From assembly GCF_034555375.1 (NCBI RefSeq), contig NZ_CP140706.1:5617001-5681000 (forward strand): a DNA stretch of 64,000 nucleotides, read 5' to 3'. The notes beneath the pieces are model-generated. The model was given only the letters and a program-made list of their open reading frames with translations. It searched no databases and had not been told where the DNA came from. The position numbers and the translations under genes were made by a program. This document shows positions 21,400-30,934 of the stretch, piece by piece (position 1 is the stretch's first letter; each line of letters begins with the position of its first letter). This stretch comes from Pseudomonas sp. B33.4 (lineage in GTDB: Bacteria > Pseudomonadota > Gammaproteobacteria > Pseudomonadales > Pseudomonadaceae).

Positions 21400-22017
21400 T
21401 TACAGAACGTCCAGCAGCTCGACGTCGAATACCAGAACGCTGTGCGGCGGGATGCTGCCAACGCCTTGAGCGCCGTAAGCCAGTTCGCTCGGCACGTACA
21501 GACGCCATTTGCTGCCGGCATTCATCAGTTGCAGAGCTTCGGTCCAGCCAGCGATCACGCCGCCAACCGGGAATTCTGCAGGCTGGCCGCGCTCGTAGGA
21601 GCTGTCGAACACAGTGCCGTCGATCAGTGTGCCGTGGTAGTGAGTACGCACCTGGTCTTCACGGGTCGGTTTGGCGCCTTCGCCCTGGGTCAGCACTTCG
21701 AATTGCAGACCGGAAGCCAGGGTGGTGATGCCATCACGCTTGGCGTTTTCAGCCAGGAAGGCCAGGCCTTCGCCAGCAGCGGCTTCAGCTTTGGCAGCCG
21801 CTTCGGCTTGCATGATTTCGCGGATAACCTTGAAGCTGGCGGACATTTCTTCCTGACCCACACGGCTTTCCTTACCGGCGAACGCGTCGGTCAGGCCAGC
21901 CAGGATCGCGTCCAGGCTCACGCCCGGTGGCGGGTTGTCGCGCAGCTGGTCACCCAGCTGACGGCCGATGCCGTAACTGACGCGGGTTTCGTCGGTGGAC
22001 AGATTTACTTCGGACAT
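21400..22017 (-). CDS. fklB: FKBP-type peptidyl-prolyl isomerase FklB
   Basis: 205-aa FKBP22-type isomerase: N-terminal dimerisation domain (YGIGRQLGDQLRDNPPPGVS), a long alanine-rich helix (AEAAAKAEAAAGEGLAFLAEN) and C-terminal FKBP domain (GTVFDSSYERGQPAEFPVGG, IPPHSVLVFDVELLDV). The start at 22017 gives the canonical MSEVNLSTDETRVSYG. There is no signal peptide, so it is cytoplasmic, unlike FkpA/Mip relatives. Confidence 0.93.
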   Translation of the reverse strand: MSEVNLSTDETRVSYGIGRQLGDQLRDNPPPGVSLDAILAGLTDAFAGKESRVGQEEMSASFKVIREIMQAEAAAKAEAAAGEGLAFLAENAKRDGITTLASGLQFEVLTQGEGAKPTREDQVRTHYHGTLIDGTVFDSSYERGQPAEFPVGGVIAGWTEALQLMNAGSKWRLYVPSELAYGAQGVGSIPPHSVLVFDVELLDVL

Positions 22018-22139
22018 GACACTGCTCCGCTGTGCGGACGGCCACAAGACTTGCCGTGCGTGCACAGCGCGTCCCGGCGCGCCCGGAACCAAAAGGGCGA
22101 GCAGACTAGCACAGATGTTCCGGCGATGGCGCGCAAGGT

Positions 22140-22445
22140 CTACAGGGCAGAACGCCAGGCCAGCGGCACTTTCAGGCTTTCCTCGCCACTGGCACCCAGA
22201 CCACACATTTCATCGTGTACCGAGGTGTGTACGAGGTTGAACGGCAGCACCGGAAAGGCATGCAGCAAATCCCGCGCATGCTCCACCGAACGCAGCGTCA
22301 GCATATTGCCCTTGAGATCACTCAACGGATACGCCGCGCCATGCATCCGCGCTTCGAGTAGATAAATGCCGCCCTCCATGGAGATCAGGTTCAGCTCATC
22401 TACCTTCCTGGCAATGGCAAACGCATTCAACTCTTGCAGGTTCAT
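22140..22445 (-). CDS. Small conserved Pseudomonas protein (DUF6482-like)
   Basis: 101 aa: MNLQELNAFAIARKVDELNL, ISMEGGIYLLEARMHGAAYP, LRSVEHARDLLHAFPVLPFN. I believe this is the DUF6482 family, small cytoplasmic proteins of Pseudomonas without known function, but this is memory and not a search. No signal peptide, no metal motif. It stands alone between fklB and the TIGR00645 gene, all on the minus strand. Confidence 0.7.
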   Translation of the reverse strand: MNLQELNAFAIARKVDELNLISMEGGIYLLEARMHGAAYPLSDLKGNMLTLRSVEHARDLLHAFPVLPFNLVHTSVHDEMCGLGASGEESLKVPLAWRSAL

Positions 22446-22522
22446 CAGCGCACCTCACGCGGTGGCGAGACAGGACGTCTACAGGGATATGCCCGCGCGG
22501 CACAAAGCACAAGCCATAAACG

Positions 22523-22563
22523 ACACCGCCCGTCTGTTTCACAACAGACGGGCGGTGTTTTTG
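22523..22563 (-). terminator. Strong bidirectional terminator
   Basis: 14-bp stem acaccgcccgtctg / cagacgggcggtgt followed by T on the plus strand. It lies just after the stop of the TIGR00645 gene and before the DUF6482-like gene. Confidence 0.75.
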
Positions 22564-22580
22564 CGACGATCAACGGTTGA

Positions 22581-23069
22581 TCAGTGCTTGGTGACCTTGT
22601 CGAGGTAACCCATGGCGAACGCTGAGACCACAAAGGTCATGTGGATGATCACGTACCACATCAGGTGCTCGGGATCGACGTTCTTGGCGTCCATGAAGAT
22701 GCGCAGCAAGTGGATCGAAGAGATAGCCACGATCGAAGCCGCGACTTTCATCTTCAGCGACGAAGAGTCCATGGTGCCGAGCCAGCTGAGCTTTTCCTTG
22801 CCTTCATCGATGTTCAGTTCAGAGACGAAGTTCTCGTAGCCGGAAATCATCACCATCACCAACAGACCGCCAACCAGCGCCATGTCGATCAGCGACAGCA
22901 GCACCAGAATCAGTTCCGACTCGGCCATTGAGAAGACGTTGGGCAGGATGTGGAAAACTTCCTGGAAAAATTTCAGTGCCAGCGCCAGCAGTCCGAGGGA
23001 CAGCCCGATATAGATCGGCGCCAGCAGCCAGCGCGAGGCGTACATTGCATTTTCGATAAAGCGTTCCAT
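22581..23069 (-). CDS. TIGR00645/UPF0114 (YqhA-like) inner-membrane protein
   Basis: 162 aa with three to four membrane segments: [59 protein letters not shown], and a C-terminal one. The SRWLLAPIY and [12 protein letters not shown] motifs are diagnostic of the YqhA family, whose function is unknown. Divergent from the large lipoprotein gene at 23231, 161 bp away. Confidence 0.9.
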   Translation of the reverse strand: MERFIENAMYASRWLLAPIYIGLSLGLLALALKFFQEVFHILPNVFSMAESELILVLLSLIDMALVGGLLVMVMISGYENFVSELNIDEGKEKLSWLGTMDSSSLKMKVAASIVAISSIHLLRIFMDAKNVDPEHLMWYVIIHMTFVVSAFAMGYLDKVTKH

Positions 23070-23230
23070 TGAATCTCACACAGGGGGGCTGGAAATGGCG
23101 GCGAGTATACCAGCCCGTCATGACAGCCAGAAACCGCCCTTAAATCCGCCACCTGCGTGTGTGTGGCATTTTTTTTCTGCTAGTGTCCAAACCATTGACA
23201 GCCCAGTGACTGTAAACAGGACGCGTGGAA

Positions 23231-25060
23231 ATGGATGTGCGATTACCGATAACGACGGCCGGAATCTGCCTTGCTCTGTTGATCAGCGGTTGCTCGCCCG
23301 GCGACGAGAAACACGCGACCAGCCTCGAAGAAAAGACCGCAAAGTTCGAACAGTCGCTGGACGCCATCACCGATCCGAAGCTCAAGGACGCCATCACCGA
23401 ACTCGGCGGTTCACTGCTGTTGCTTGAACGGGCGCAGCTCAAGCTCAGCGACAATCCGCCGCGCACTGAATACGGCGAAGACGCGCTCGCCGTGCTCAAG
23501 CATTACCCCGTCCCGCAGACACTGGTCGATACCTTTATCAATGGCCTGTTCGTGCTGCACAAGGACGCCAGCTCCGATTACCTCACCGACTTGCAACCTG
23601 TGTTCCCGTTCAACCTGAATATTCCCGGCGGTTTCCTGTTTCCCCATGGCGTGGAATGGCAGTCGGTAACGTTGAGCAACAAACGCGTGATCGCTTATCA
23701 GCCGGAATGGTCGGAAACCGATCCGGGCATTCAGCTCAGCCCCTCCAGCTCCAACGTCACCAACCCCGACGACCTGACCGTGACCTACCCGTTCATTGAC
23801 GGACTGGACGTGGACAAGAAGACCCTGCCGCAACCGGTCAGCCTGCAAGGCCGGATCGAAGTCATCGCACCACGCCGCTTGTACAGCTTCGACCTGACGC
23901 AAAAGGATGTCGGCCAGACCCGCACCAACGACAATCTCAGCGTCAAACTGCTGAGGCTTGAAAAGGACTACGCCGAAGTCGAGTTCAGCAACAACCTGCC
24001 GCTGGCCGCAGAAGTCGCCGAGGCCCAGCTCAACCCGATGATCGTGCAAGCCCGCGATAAAACCGGTCAGTATCTGGTGCGTGCCGGCTCGATCAACGAA
24101 AGTCCGGAGCAAGTGGCCTTCTACCAGAAACAACTGGCATCCCTGCAGCAACAGAAGAGCTGGAGCGATGCTTTGGAAAAGCAGCTCACGCAAGAACAGC
24201 AGGATTTCGAGCAGAAACACCCGCGTCGCTACAACAAGGTCTATTTCAATGGCCCGATCGAAACCCTGGAAGTCAGCGTGCTCGATTTCTCCTCGGCGAC
24301 CGTGACCCGCAAACCGCTGGACTTGCCGATTCGCACGTTCAATCAGCACACCACGGAGAAAACCATCCAGCCGCTGGATCCGTCAGTGACGGTTTACGAC
24401 GACCTGGCAGTCAACTGGCTCAAGGGCGCGAGCCTGACCGAAGAGCAATTGAAGGCCGGCATCCGCATCCATCAATCCGTGGAAGAACCGAGCGCTGCCC
24501 GCATCGAATTTTCCCATCGCCGCACGTTCAACGATGAATTGCTTGGCGATGATTTCAGTCCGGGCGTCAGTCCTGTGACGTTTTTCACCGAAAAGCGTAG
24601 CGGCAAGCTCGACGAGCCGATCGAACTGCCGCCCGAGGCGTATCAAGTCGATCCGCTGCGCGCGACGATCACTTACGACTTGAATCTGTTCCCGGAAACC
24701 CCGGCGATTGCCGTCGGCTCAATGCCGCTGTTTCTCGCCACAGTGGCCAAACAGACGTACGACGCCAAGTCCCTGCCCAAAGGCCTGGAGATCAAGAACA
24801 ACCTGCTGGTGGTGGACCTGAAACTGTTTCCACCCAATGAATGGCGTTTCTTCGTCAAGGATGACAGCGGTAACTATCTCAAGCAGATTCTTTCGGTCAG
24901 CCACGATGCGAGCGCAGAAGGCCCGGCGTTGTTTGGCGTGCATTATTTTTATGGCCGCCCGAGCCACGTGGAAACCTATCAGCGAACCGACCTCGCCACC
25001 GTGCAATACGGCTTTGAGGTCAAACTCGACAAGGCTCAGGCGGCCAACTCGGCGCCCTGA
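23231..25060 (+). CDS. Large predicted lipoprotein of unknown function
   Basis: 609 aa. The N-terminus is a lipoprotein signal (MDVRLPITTAGICLALLISG-C, lipobox LISGC), so the mature protein is acylated; residue +2 is Ser, which favours the outer membrane. An ATG at 23231 is used rather than GTG at 23225 because AGGA lies 9 bp before it. After a helical stretch (EEKTAKFEQSLDAITDPKLK) the body appears beta-rich, with a charged coiled-coil-like insert at about residues 290-345 (FYQKQLASLQQQKSWSDALE). I do not recognise the family. No partner gene is obvious: both neighbours are read on the other strand. Confidence 0.8.
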   Translation: MDVRLPITTAGICLALLISGCSPGDEKHATSLEEKTAKFEQSLDAITDPKLKDAITELGGSLLLLERAQLKLSDNPPRTEYGEDALAVLKHYPVPQTLVDTFINGLFVLHKDASSDYLTDLQPVFPFNLNIPGGFLFPHGVEWQSVTLSNKRVIAYQPEWSETDPGIQLSPSSSNVTNPDDLTVTYPFIDGLDVDKKTLPQPVSLQGRIEVIAPRRLYSFDLTQKDVGQTRTNDNLSVKLLRLEKDYAEVEFSNNLPLAAEVAEAQLNPMIVQARDKTGQYLVRAGSINESPEQVAFYQKQLASLQQQKSWSDALEKQLTQEQQDFEQKHPRRYNKVYFNGPIETLEVSVLDFSSATVTRKPLDLPIRTFNQHTTEKTIQPLDPSVTVYDDLAVNWLKGASLTEEQLKAGIRIHQSVEEPSAARIEFSHRRTFNDELLGDDFSPGVSPVTFFTEKRSGKLDEPIELPPEAYQVDPLRATITYDLNLFPETPAIAVGSMPLFLATVAKQTYDAKSLPKGLEIKNNLLVVDLKLFPPNEWRFFVKDDSGNYLKQILSVSHDASAEGPALFGVHYFYGRPSHVETYQRTDLATVQYGFEVKLDKAQAANSAP

Positions 25061-25066
25061 AAAGCA

Positions 25067-25100
25067 AGATCAAAAGATCGCGGCCTGCGCCAGCTCCTGC
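25067..25100. repeat. Solitary class C REP, degenerate
   Basis: agatcaaaagatcgcggcct followed by gcgccagctcctgc resembles the right arm of the class C REPIN at 41125-41206, without a partner arm. It sits just after the lipoprotein gene. Confidence 0.55.
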
Positions 25101-25111
25101 ATGGGTAGGTT

Positions 25112-25429
25112 TTAATTGAGAGTGCGGCCACGTCCACCGTTGATCTGCCGCAGCTGGGCTTGCAGGTGCAGGCTCCAGATCTGTGGATCGTCGGCCAGTT
25201 CGTAGCCATGCAGCGTCAGGCTTTCGACAATGGTGTCGAGTATCGATTCGGCGGCGACCGGCCCATGAAACGGGCCCTGGGCCTTGATGGCGGAAGGTTG
25301 TTCGCCGGCCATGCCGGCAGCGAAGAGCAGGGTCCACATACCGTTATCGCCGGCCAACGGCTTGATGGCGCATTCGATTCGGGTCACCAGACCCAGGCAT
25401 TGACGGGTGAGACAGAGGTTGCGCGACAT
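25112..25429 (-). CDS. Conserved hypothetical protein
   Basis: 105 aa: MSRNLCLTRQCLGLVTRIEC, AIKPLAGDNGMWTLLFAAGM, ILDTIVESLTLHGYELADDP, WSLHLQAQLRQINGG. Looks cytoplasmic and mixed alpha/beta; I do not recognise a domain. Its place, between the TIGR00645 gene and the Lon-like protease, suggests it is the counterpart of P. aeruginosa PA4575. Convergent with the large lipoprotein gene. Confidence 0.7.
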   Translation of the reverse strand: MSRNLCLTRQCLGLVTRIECAIKPLAGDNGMWTLLFAAGMAGEQPSAIKAQGPFHGPVAAESILDTIVESLTLHGYELADDPQIWSLHLQAQLRQINGGRGRTLN

Positions 25430-25630
25430 GGCGGCGACCCTCGGTGAAGCCGGTATTCAGCCCCCACGGGAGGACTGGCTCGATCCAGTGATACTGTCGA
25501 TATCCTTGAGCTGAGAATAGAAGAAAAGTCTGCCGCGCAAGCCGAATGGAACCAGAAGGCGCCGAATGGTCATTGTGTGAATATTGGCGCCAGAGTTGTG
25601 GCGAATTTTCCGAAGGTCACCACAAACAAA
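25430..25630. other. Non-coding gap before the class A1 REPIN
   Basis: Upstream region of the hypothetical gene at 25112. I see no small gene, terminator or recognisable operator. Confidence 0.5.
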
Positions 25631-25720
25631 TGTAGGAGTGAGCCTGCTCGCGATAGCGGTGTGTCAGGCAACTTATTCGCCAACTGACACTCCGCTATCG
25701 CGAGCAGGCTCACTCCTACA
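25631..25720. repeat. REPIN (class A1)
   Basis: Arms tgtaggagtgagcctgctcg + cgatagcggtgtgt and the complement, separated by about 25 bp. Almost identical to the copy at 15301. Lies 17 bp beyond the stop codon of the Lon-like protease gene. Confidence 0.9.
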
Positions 25721-25737
25721 GTTTGACCGCGCGAGGC

Positions 25738-28176
25738 TTAAGCGGGTTTGGCTTCGGCCAGCGCTTCCTGGGCCAACTCCTTCTCGGCTTCCTTGAGGTC
25801 TTCTTCGCTGATCATTTCGGCGATGTCGCGCAAGCGCTCGACCACCCGTGCGTTGATGCTGCCTTCCGGGAATTCGCCATCGGCATTCGGCTCTCCGGCC
25901 GGCTCACCGACCAGCAGACTCAACGCCTCGTCGGCCTGACGCACTGCGTACACGTGGAACTGCCCGGCACGCACCGCCGCCAGCACTTTCTCATCGAGCA
26001 TCAGCGTGGCCACGTTGGCCTGTGGAATGATTGCGCCCTGCTCGCCAGTCAGCCCGCGCGCTTCGCAGAGACGGAAGAAGCCTTCGATTTTCTCGTTGAC
26101 CCCACCGACTGCCTGCACTTCGCCGAACTGGTTGATCGAACCGGTGATCGCGAAGCACTGCTTCAATGGCGTTTTCGACAGCGCCGAAATCAGCGTGCAC
26201 GCCTCACCCAGCGACGCACTGTCGCCATCGACGTAACCGTAGGATTGCTCCAGGGCGATACTCGCGGAAATCGCCAACGGGAATTCCTGCGCATAACGGC
26301 TGCCCAGATACCCGGTGAGGATCATCACGCCTTTGGAGTGAATCGGTTGCCCGAGGTTAACCTCACGCTCGATGTCGACGATGCCGCTGCCACCCGGGTA
26401 CACCGTGGCGGAAATCCGCGCCGGCACACCGAACGCCGAGTCGCCGACTTCAAGCACGGTCAGACCGTTGCACTTGCCGACTGCTGCGCCATCGGTGTCG
26501 ATCAGGATGATCCCGGCGAGCATGTCGTCGAGAATCCGCGCCGAGACGCGCCCGGTGCGGGTGGCCTTGGCTTTCAGCGCACGTTCGATGTGCCCGGCAT
26601 CAGTCATTTCATCGCCGGCCAGATGACGGATGAAATCCGCTTCGCTGACCAATTGGAACAGATCACCGATGCGCGCGGACAAACGCCCCTGGTGCTCCGC
26701 CAGTCGTGCGCTGTAAGTCGCCAGACGCGCCACCGCATCGGCGGTCAGCGGTGCCATGCCTTCTTCCGAAGTACGGGTTTTCAACAGCTGGGCAAATTGC
26801 TCCAGGCTCTCGTCGACCATCGGGATGTCTTCGTCGAAGTCGACCAGAACGCGGAACATCTCCTGGAAGTCCGGATCGAGGTCTTGCAGCGTGTAGTACA
26901 GCGACCGCGCACCGATGATGATGACTTTGACCTGCAATGGAATGTGCTGCGGGTTGAGGGTCACGGTGGCGAAACGGCCCATCTCGCCGAGCGGCGATTC
27001 CATTTTCAGCTTGCGCGATTGCAGGGCGCGTTTCAGCGCGTCCCACACGAACGGCTCACTGAGCATTTTTTCCGCTTCAAGGATCAGGAAGCCACCGTTG
27101 GCGCGGTGCAAGGCGCCCGGACGCAACTGACGATAAGTGGTGTAGAGCGCGCCCTGATCGGTAGTGTATTCGATACGGCCGAAGAGGTTTTCGTAAGTCG
27201 GGTGCGGTTCGAACACCACCGGCGCACCGCCGCTGACTGGATGGCCGACCACCAGGCTTGGCGCGTATTGCTCTTCCAGCAATTTGCGCGCGACAGCGTC
27301 GGTCTTGCTGTCGTCGACCAGTTGCTCGACCACGGTTTTCAGCAGGTAGACCTGCATGGCTTGCAGGTAACCGCAGACAGCGGCGTTCTCGGCGTACTTT
27401 TCCGACAACGGCGATAGCAATGGCTGCAAGGCCAGGGTGATGGTTTCTTCGTTGAGCGCACGCAGTTGATTGTTCGATTCGCGCTTCCACTGCGGCAGGC
27501 TGGCGAGTTCTTCGTTCAGACGCTCTTCGAGACCGGAGATGTCCTCGTGGAAACGCTCGCGATCGGCTTCCGGCAATTGGGCGAATTCGGCTTCGTCCAG
27601 CGCTTTGCCGTCGAGCATCGGCGTGAAGGCGATGTTGCTGCTGTCGCGGTACAGGGCGACGTCTTTTTCCAGGGCCAGCCGCTCGATGATATCGAGGGCC
27701 TTGTCGTAGCGCTGGTTGAAGGCGCGGTCGATGGCGCTCTTCTTCTGCTGGTAGGACGGGTGCTCGAAGACGGCCGGAAAGGTTGCCAGCAGGTTGTCGA
27801 TCAAACCGTTGATGTCGCCGATAAACGCGCCGGCAGTGCCCGACGGCAACTCCAGAGCACGCGGTTCGCGCGGCTCATCGAAATTATTCACATAGACCCA
27901 GTCCGCCGGGGTCTGCAGGCGTTTGCCTTCGGCCTTCAGGTAACGTTTGACGAACGAGAAGCGGCCAGTGCCGGGCTCGCCCATGACAAAGACGTTGTAA
28001 CCGGGGCGTGGCATCGCCACACCGAACTGCAAGGCTTCGACCGCGCGTTCCTGGCCGAGCACACCGCGAAAGGGCTCCAGATCATTGGTGGTAGTGAAGC
28101 TGAACTGTTCAGCGGAAAACGGACGGGTCAGCGCTTCGGGCGCAAGACGCAAGCTGGCAGCAACAGGATCAGGCAT
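25738..28176 (-). CDS. Lon-related (S16) ATP-dependent protease
   Basis: 812-aa cytoplasmic protease of the Lon-like AAA_32 family. The AAA part is in the first half and the S16 protease domain is in the last third. The Ser-Lys dyad is intact: GDSASLGEAC (Ser near 650) and GGVNEKIEGFF (Lys near 693). The Walker A region reads GEPGTGRFSF, with Arg where Lys is usual; Walker B-like sequence is FLILEAEKML. No N-terminal LAN domain of classical Lon is present. It may be the equivalent of PA4576. Coding continues with a normal acidic C-terminal tail (SEEDLKEAEKELAQEALAE). Confidence 0.9.
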   Translation of the reverse strand: MPDPVAASLRLAPEALTRPFSAEQFSFTTTNDLEPFRGVLGQERAVEALQFGVAMPRPGYNVFVMGEPGTGRFSFVKRYLKAEGKRLQTPADWVYVNNFDEPREPRALELPSGTAGAFIGDINGLIDNLLATFPAVFEHPSYQQKKSAIDRAFNQRYDKALDIIERLALEKDVALYRDSSNIAFTPMLDGKALDEAEFAQLPEADRERFHEDISGLEERLNEELASLPQWKRESNNQLRALNEETITLALQPLLSPLSEKYAENAAVCGYLQAMQVYLLKTVVEQLVDDSKTDAVARKLLEEQYAPSLVVGHPVSGGAPVVFEPHPTYENLFGRIEYTTDQGALYTTYRQLRPGALHRANGGFLILEAEKMLSEPFVWDALKRALQSRKLKMESPLGEMGRFATVTLNPQHIPLQVKVIIIGARSLYYTLQDLDPDFQEMFRVLVDFDEDIPMVDESLEQFAQLLKTRTSEEGMAPLTADAVARLATYSARLAEHQGRLSARIGDLFQLVSEADFIRHLAGDEMTDAGHIERALKAKATRTGRVSARILDDMLAGIILIDTDGAAVGKCNGLTVLEVGDSAFGVPARISATVYPGGSGIVDIEREVNLGQPIHSKGVMILTGYLGSRYAQEFPLAISASIALEQSYGYVDGDSASLGEACTLISALSKTPLKQCFAITGSINQFGEVQAVGGVNEKIEGFFRLCEARGLTGEQGAIIPQANVATLMLDEKVLAAVRAGQFHVYAVRQADEALSLLVGEPAGEPNADGEFPEGSINARVVERLRDIAEMISEEDLKEAEKELAQEALAEAKPA

Positions 28177-28478
28177 CGGGCTTCCTTAACAATCAGGCGG
28201 GGCAGATAGCGGCATTCTGGCGCTGCCCGTGCCCCACTGGCAAGGCGCGCCATGTGACAAAGCATAGACAACCGCGCCTCTACACAGCAGCTCCCCTGAA
28301 ACCGGGGTCATTACCGAATCTTTTGTAAAAAATCACGGAACCGCAGGAACGTGCCTAAACTCCAAACTGCGCGGCTGGAACTAATACCGGCCCACTGGCT
28401 TCGTTTGGGTCTGTTTCGTACAGAGCTTGGGGGGCCAGAACCCTGTCCATTGGTATGCACACAAAAGAGAACAAAGCT
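28177..28478. other. Divergent promoter region, no gene seen
   Basis: 302 bp between the Lon-like gene and the DUF3015 gene. A short stem cccctgaaaccgggg occurs at 28293-28307. The rest is unremarkable; frames across it lack coding character or ribosome-binding sites. Confidence 0.4.
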
Positions 28479-28967
28479 ATGAAACGGATTCTTCTCGGTA
28501 CTCTCTTCACCGCTGTATCCATCAACGCAATGGCGCAAGCTCCAGGCGGCCCGGATTGCGGTTGGGGCAACATGCTGTTCGAAGGTCAGCGTGGCACCCC
28601 GGCGCACTTCCTCGCTTCCACCACCAACGGCACTTCCGGTAACGCCACCTTCGGGATGACGTCCGGCACCAACGGCTGCTCGACCAATGCATCGCTGACC
28701 TACGGCGGCAAATCCTGGTTTGCCATGAATGGCATGATGAACGAGCTGTCCGAAGACATGGCCAAAGGCAACGGCGAAGCGCTGACGACTTATGCCGTGG
28801 TACTGGGCGTGGCGCCGGAAGACCGTGCGCACTTCGCTGCTGTGACTCACGAGCACTTCCAGCAGATCTTCAGCAAGGCTGACGTGACCGCTGAAGACGT
28901 GCATACCAACACCCTGGCCGTACTGAAATCGGATCCTCGTCTGGCCAAGTACGCTACTCAGGCTTAA
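28479..28967 (+). CDS. DUF3015 family periplasmic protein
   Basis: 162 aa. The start at 28479 gives a clean signal peptide MKRILLGTLFTAVSINAMAQA. The mature part (GGPDCGWGNMLFEGQRGTPA, HFLASTTNGTSGNATFGMTS, GTNGCSTNASL) has the DUF3015 pattern with two cysteines likely bonded. Function unknown. Followed by a terminator and then the DUF4105 gene, so it is probably monocistronic. Confidence 0.88.
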   Translation: MKRILLGTLFTAVSINAMAQAPGGPDCGWGNMLFEGQRGTPAHFLASTTNGTSGNATFGMTSGTNGCSTNASLTYGGKSWFAMNGMMNELSEDMAKGNGEALTTYAVVLGVAPEDRAHFAAVTHEHFQQIFSKADVTAEDVHTNTLAVLKSDPRLAKYATQA

Positions 28968-28977
28968 GCTCGACCCC

Positions 28978-29012
28978 CACCCGCTTCTTTCGGGAAGCGG
29001 GTTTTATTTTTT
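28978..29012 (+). terminator. Terminator of the DUF3015 gene
   Basis: Stem cccgcttc / gaagcggg with loop tttcg-like, followed by a T-rich tract (ttttattttttt), 10 bp after the stop codon. Confidence 0.88.
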
Positions 29013-29062
29013 CGGCCCGCCCTCCTTGGGTCTTTATTTCTTTCCTGTTCAAGTTGCCGACT

Positions 29063-30916
29063 ATGCTCAAACGCCTTGCCTGGCTGGCGCTCTGTGTCTG
29101 CGCCCCGCTGTCCGCCGCGCCAACCATCGACCCTCAACGTTTGCAGCAACTGGCCAACGACCGCTTCTGGATTTCCCTCGGTCACTACGAAACCGCCAAA
29201 CTCGGCGGCTGGCGCAGCTATGTCAGTGACAAGAAACTCTTTCTGGCGCCCGATGGCAACGATCATCCCGATCATGAACTGGCGGCCACCGTGCAAGCGC
29301 TGTATGCCCCGGCCAGCCTCGGCGAGCAACATGCGCAATGCGTCTACCCGGCCCGCACTCGCTGGCTGAAAGCGCAGCTGAATCTCACCGATCTGCCGAC
29401 GCCCGAGTGCGCCGAGTACAAAAAATGGTTCAAGGACGTCTCGCCGCACAGCGCGGTGATGATCTTCCCGGCGGCGTACTTGAACAGTCCGTCATCGATG
29501 TTCGGCCACACCCTGTTGCGCATCGATCAGGCCGACGTGCAGGCCGACAAGACATCGCTGCTCAGTTACGCGATCAACTTCGGCGCCTACATCGAAGGTT
29601 CGGACAACAGCATTCTCTACGCCTGGAAAGGCTTGATGGGCGGTTATCCGGGCCTGTTCGCACTGGTGCCGTATCAGGAGAAACTTTCCGAATACCGCAG
29701 CCTGGAAAACCGCGATCTGTGGGAATACCGACTGAATCTGACCCAGGAAGAAACCGCGCGCATGGTCGAGCATGTGTGGGAGTTGAAACAGATCCAGTTC
29801 GACTACTTTTTCTTCGATGAAAACTGCTCGTATCGCTTGCTTGAGTTACTGCAGGTCGCACGGCCGAGCTTGCGCCTGACCGAGCAATTCCCGCTGACCG
29901 CGATTCCTACTGACACCGTCAAAGCGGTGAAGGAAGCCGGGCTGGTGGAAAGTATCGAATACCGGCCATCCCGCGAGCGTGAATTGCTCAGCCGTGCCGA
30001 GCCGCTCAGTGATGAAGAACAGCAATGGGTGCTGAAAGTCAGCGCCGATCAGCAAGTGCTGCAGGATTCAACCTTCAAAGCCCTGCCCCGCGACCGTCAG
30101 GCGCTGATCATCGACGCGGCGTATCGTCTGGAGCGCTACCGCGCCAACGGTCAGGAACGCGACCCGCAACGGGCGCAGCGCAGCTTTGAACTGCTGCGGG
30201 CGATCAACAAGAACCCCGCACCCGAGCTGGAAATTCCGCAACCGGGCCTGCCTGAAGACGGTCACGAATCACGCACCTGGCAGGCCGGTCTCGGCACTCG
30301 TGGTGATCGTGCGTTCGGCGAATACGGCTTGCGCATGGCTTATCACGACCTTAACGACAACGCCGAAAGCTTCCCGCTCGGCGCGCAGATCGAGATTCTG
30401 CAGATGAAGCTGCGTCAGTACGAGGGCAATCACTGGCAGTTCCAGCAACTGGATCTGGCGACGATTCGTTCGCTGACACCGCGCAATGAGCTGCTGCAGC
30501 CACTGTCATGGCAAGTCACTGGCGGTCTTGAGCGGGTACCGGGCAAGCATGATGACGAGACGCTGGTCAGCCATGTGAATGGTGGTGGTGGCGGCACTTG
30601 GGCGTTGGGTGACGATGTGCTGGGTTTTGCCCTCGGCACGGTGCGCGTTGAACACAACAATGACTTCGCTGAATTTGTTTCTCCGGCCGGCGGTTTCAAT
30701 ACCGGCGTGTTGTGGAAAAACCCGTTGGGCAATCTCAGTCTGGAGGCCAAGGGTGACTACTTCTTCAATGGCGAAGTGCGGCGCAGTTTGAGTCTGAATC
30801 AGCAGTGGGAGTTGTCACGCAACCTTGGTCTGCGCTTGAGTGCGCAGCGTGAGTTTAGCCACCTTGCCACGCCGGAAACGGAAGTCATGCTCGAAGTGAA
30901 GTGGTATCACTACTGA
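29063..30916 (+). CDS. DUF4105 (Lnb-type) envelope protein
   Basis: 617 aa with signal peptide MLKRLAWLALCVCAPLSA. The DUF4105 region spans about residues 115-290: SSMFGHTLLRID, YAINFGAYIEG, YAWKGLMGGYPGLFALVPYQ, and the Cys-containing FDENCSYRLLELL; His, Asn and Cys resemble a papain/NlpC-like arrangement. The C-terminal 200 residues alternate in a beta-barrel-like manner and end in WYHY, with an aromatic final residue as in outer-membrane barrels. ATG at 29063 is chosen over TTG at 29054 because of signal peptide form. Function not known. Confidence 0.85.
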   Translation: MLKRLAWLALCVCAPLSAAPTIDPQRLQQLANDRFWISLGHYETAKLGGWRSYVSDKKLFLAPDGNDHPDHELAATVQALYAPASLGEQHAQCVYPARTRWLKAQLNLTDLPTPECAEYKKWFKDVSPHSAVMIFPAAYLNSPSSMFGHTLLRIDQADVQADKTSLLSYAINFGAYIEGSDNSILYAWKGLMGGYPGLFALVPYQEKLSEYRSLENRDLWEYRLNLTQEETARMVEHVWELKQIQFDYFFFDENCSYRLLELLQVARPSLRLTEQFPLTAIPTDTVKAVKEAGLVESIEYRPSRERELLSRAEPLSDEEQQWVLKVSADQQVLQDSTFKALPRDRQALIIDAAYRLERYRANGQERDPQRAQRSFELLRAINKNPAPELEIPQPGLPEDGHESRTWQAGLGTRGDRAFGEYGLRMAYHDLNDNAESFPLGAQIEILQMKLRQYEGNHWQFQQLDLATIRSLTPRNELLQPLSWQVTGGLERVPGKHDDETLVSHVNGGGGGTWALGDDVLGFALGTVRVEHNNDFAEFVSPAGGFNTGVLWKNPLGNLSLEAKGDYFFNGEVRRSLSLNQQWELSRNLGLRLSAQREFSHLATPETEVMLEVKWYHY

Positions 30917-30934
30917 TCCTGAACACATCCCCCT

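Noticed and set aside
22581..25060. TIGR00645 gene and large lipoprotein as a defence or transport pair
   Set aside because: They are divergent, and neither has motifs of such systems. Proximity alone is not evidence.
25723..27417. 564-aa open frame on the plus strand
   Set aside because: Antisense of the Lon-like protease gene. No ribosome-binding site and no domain.
28311..28904. 197-aa minus-strand open frame
   Set aside because: Antisense of the DUF3015 gene, which has a signal peptide, ribosome-binding site and terminator.
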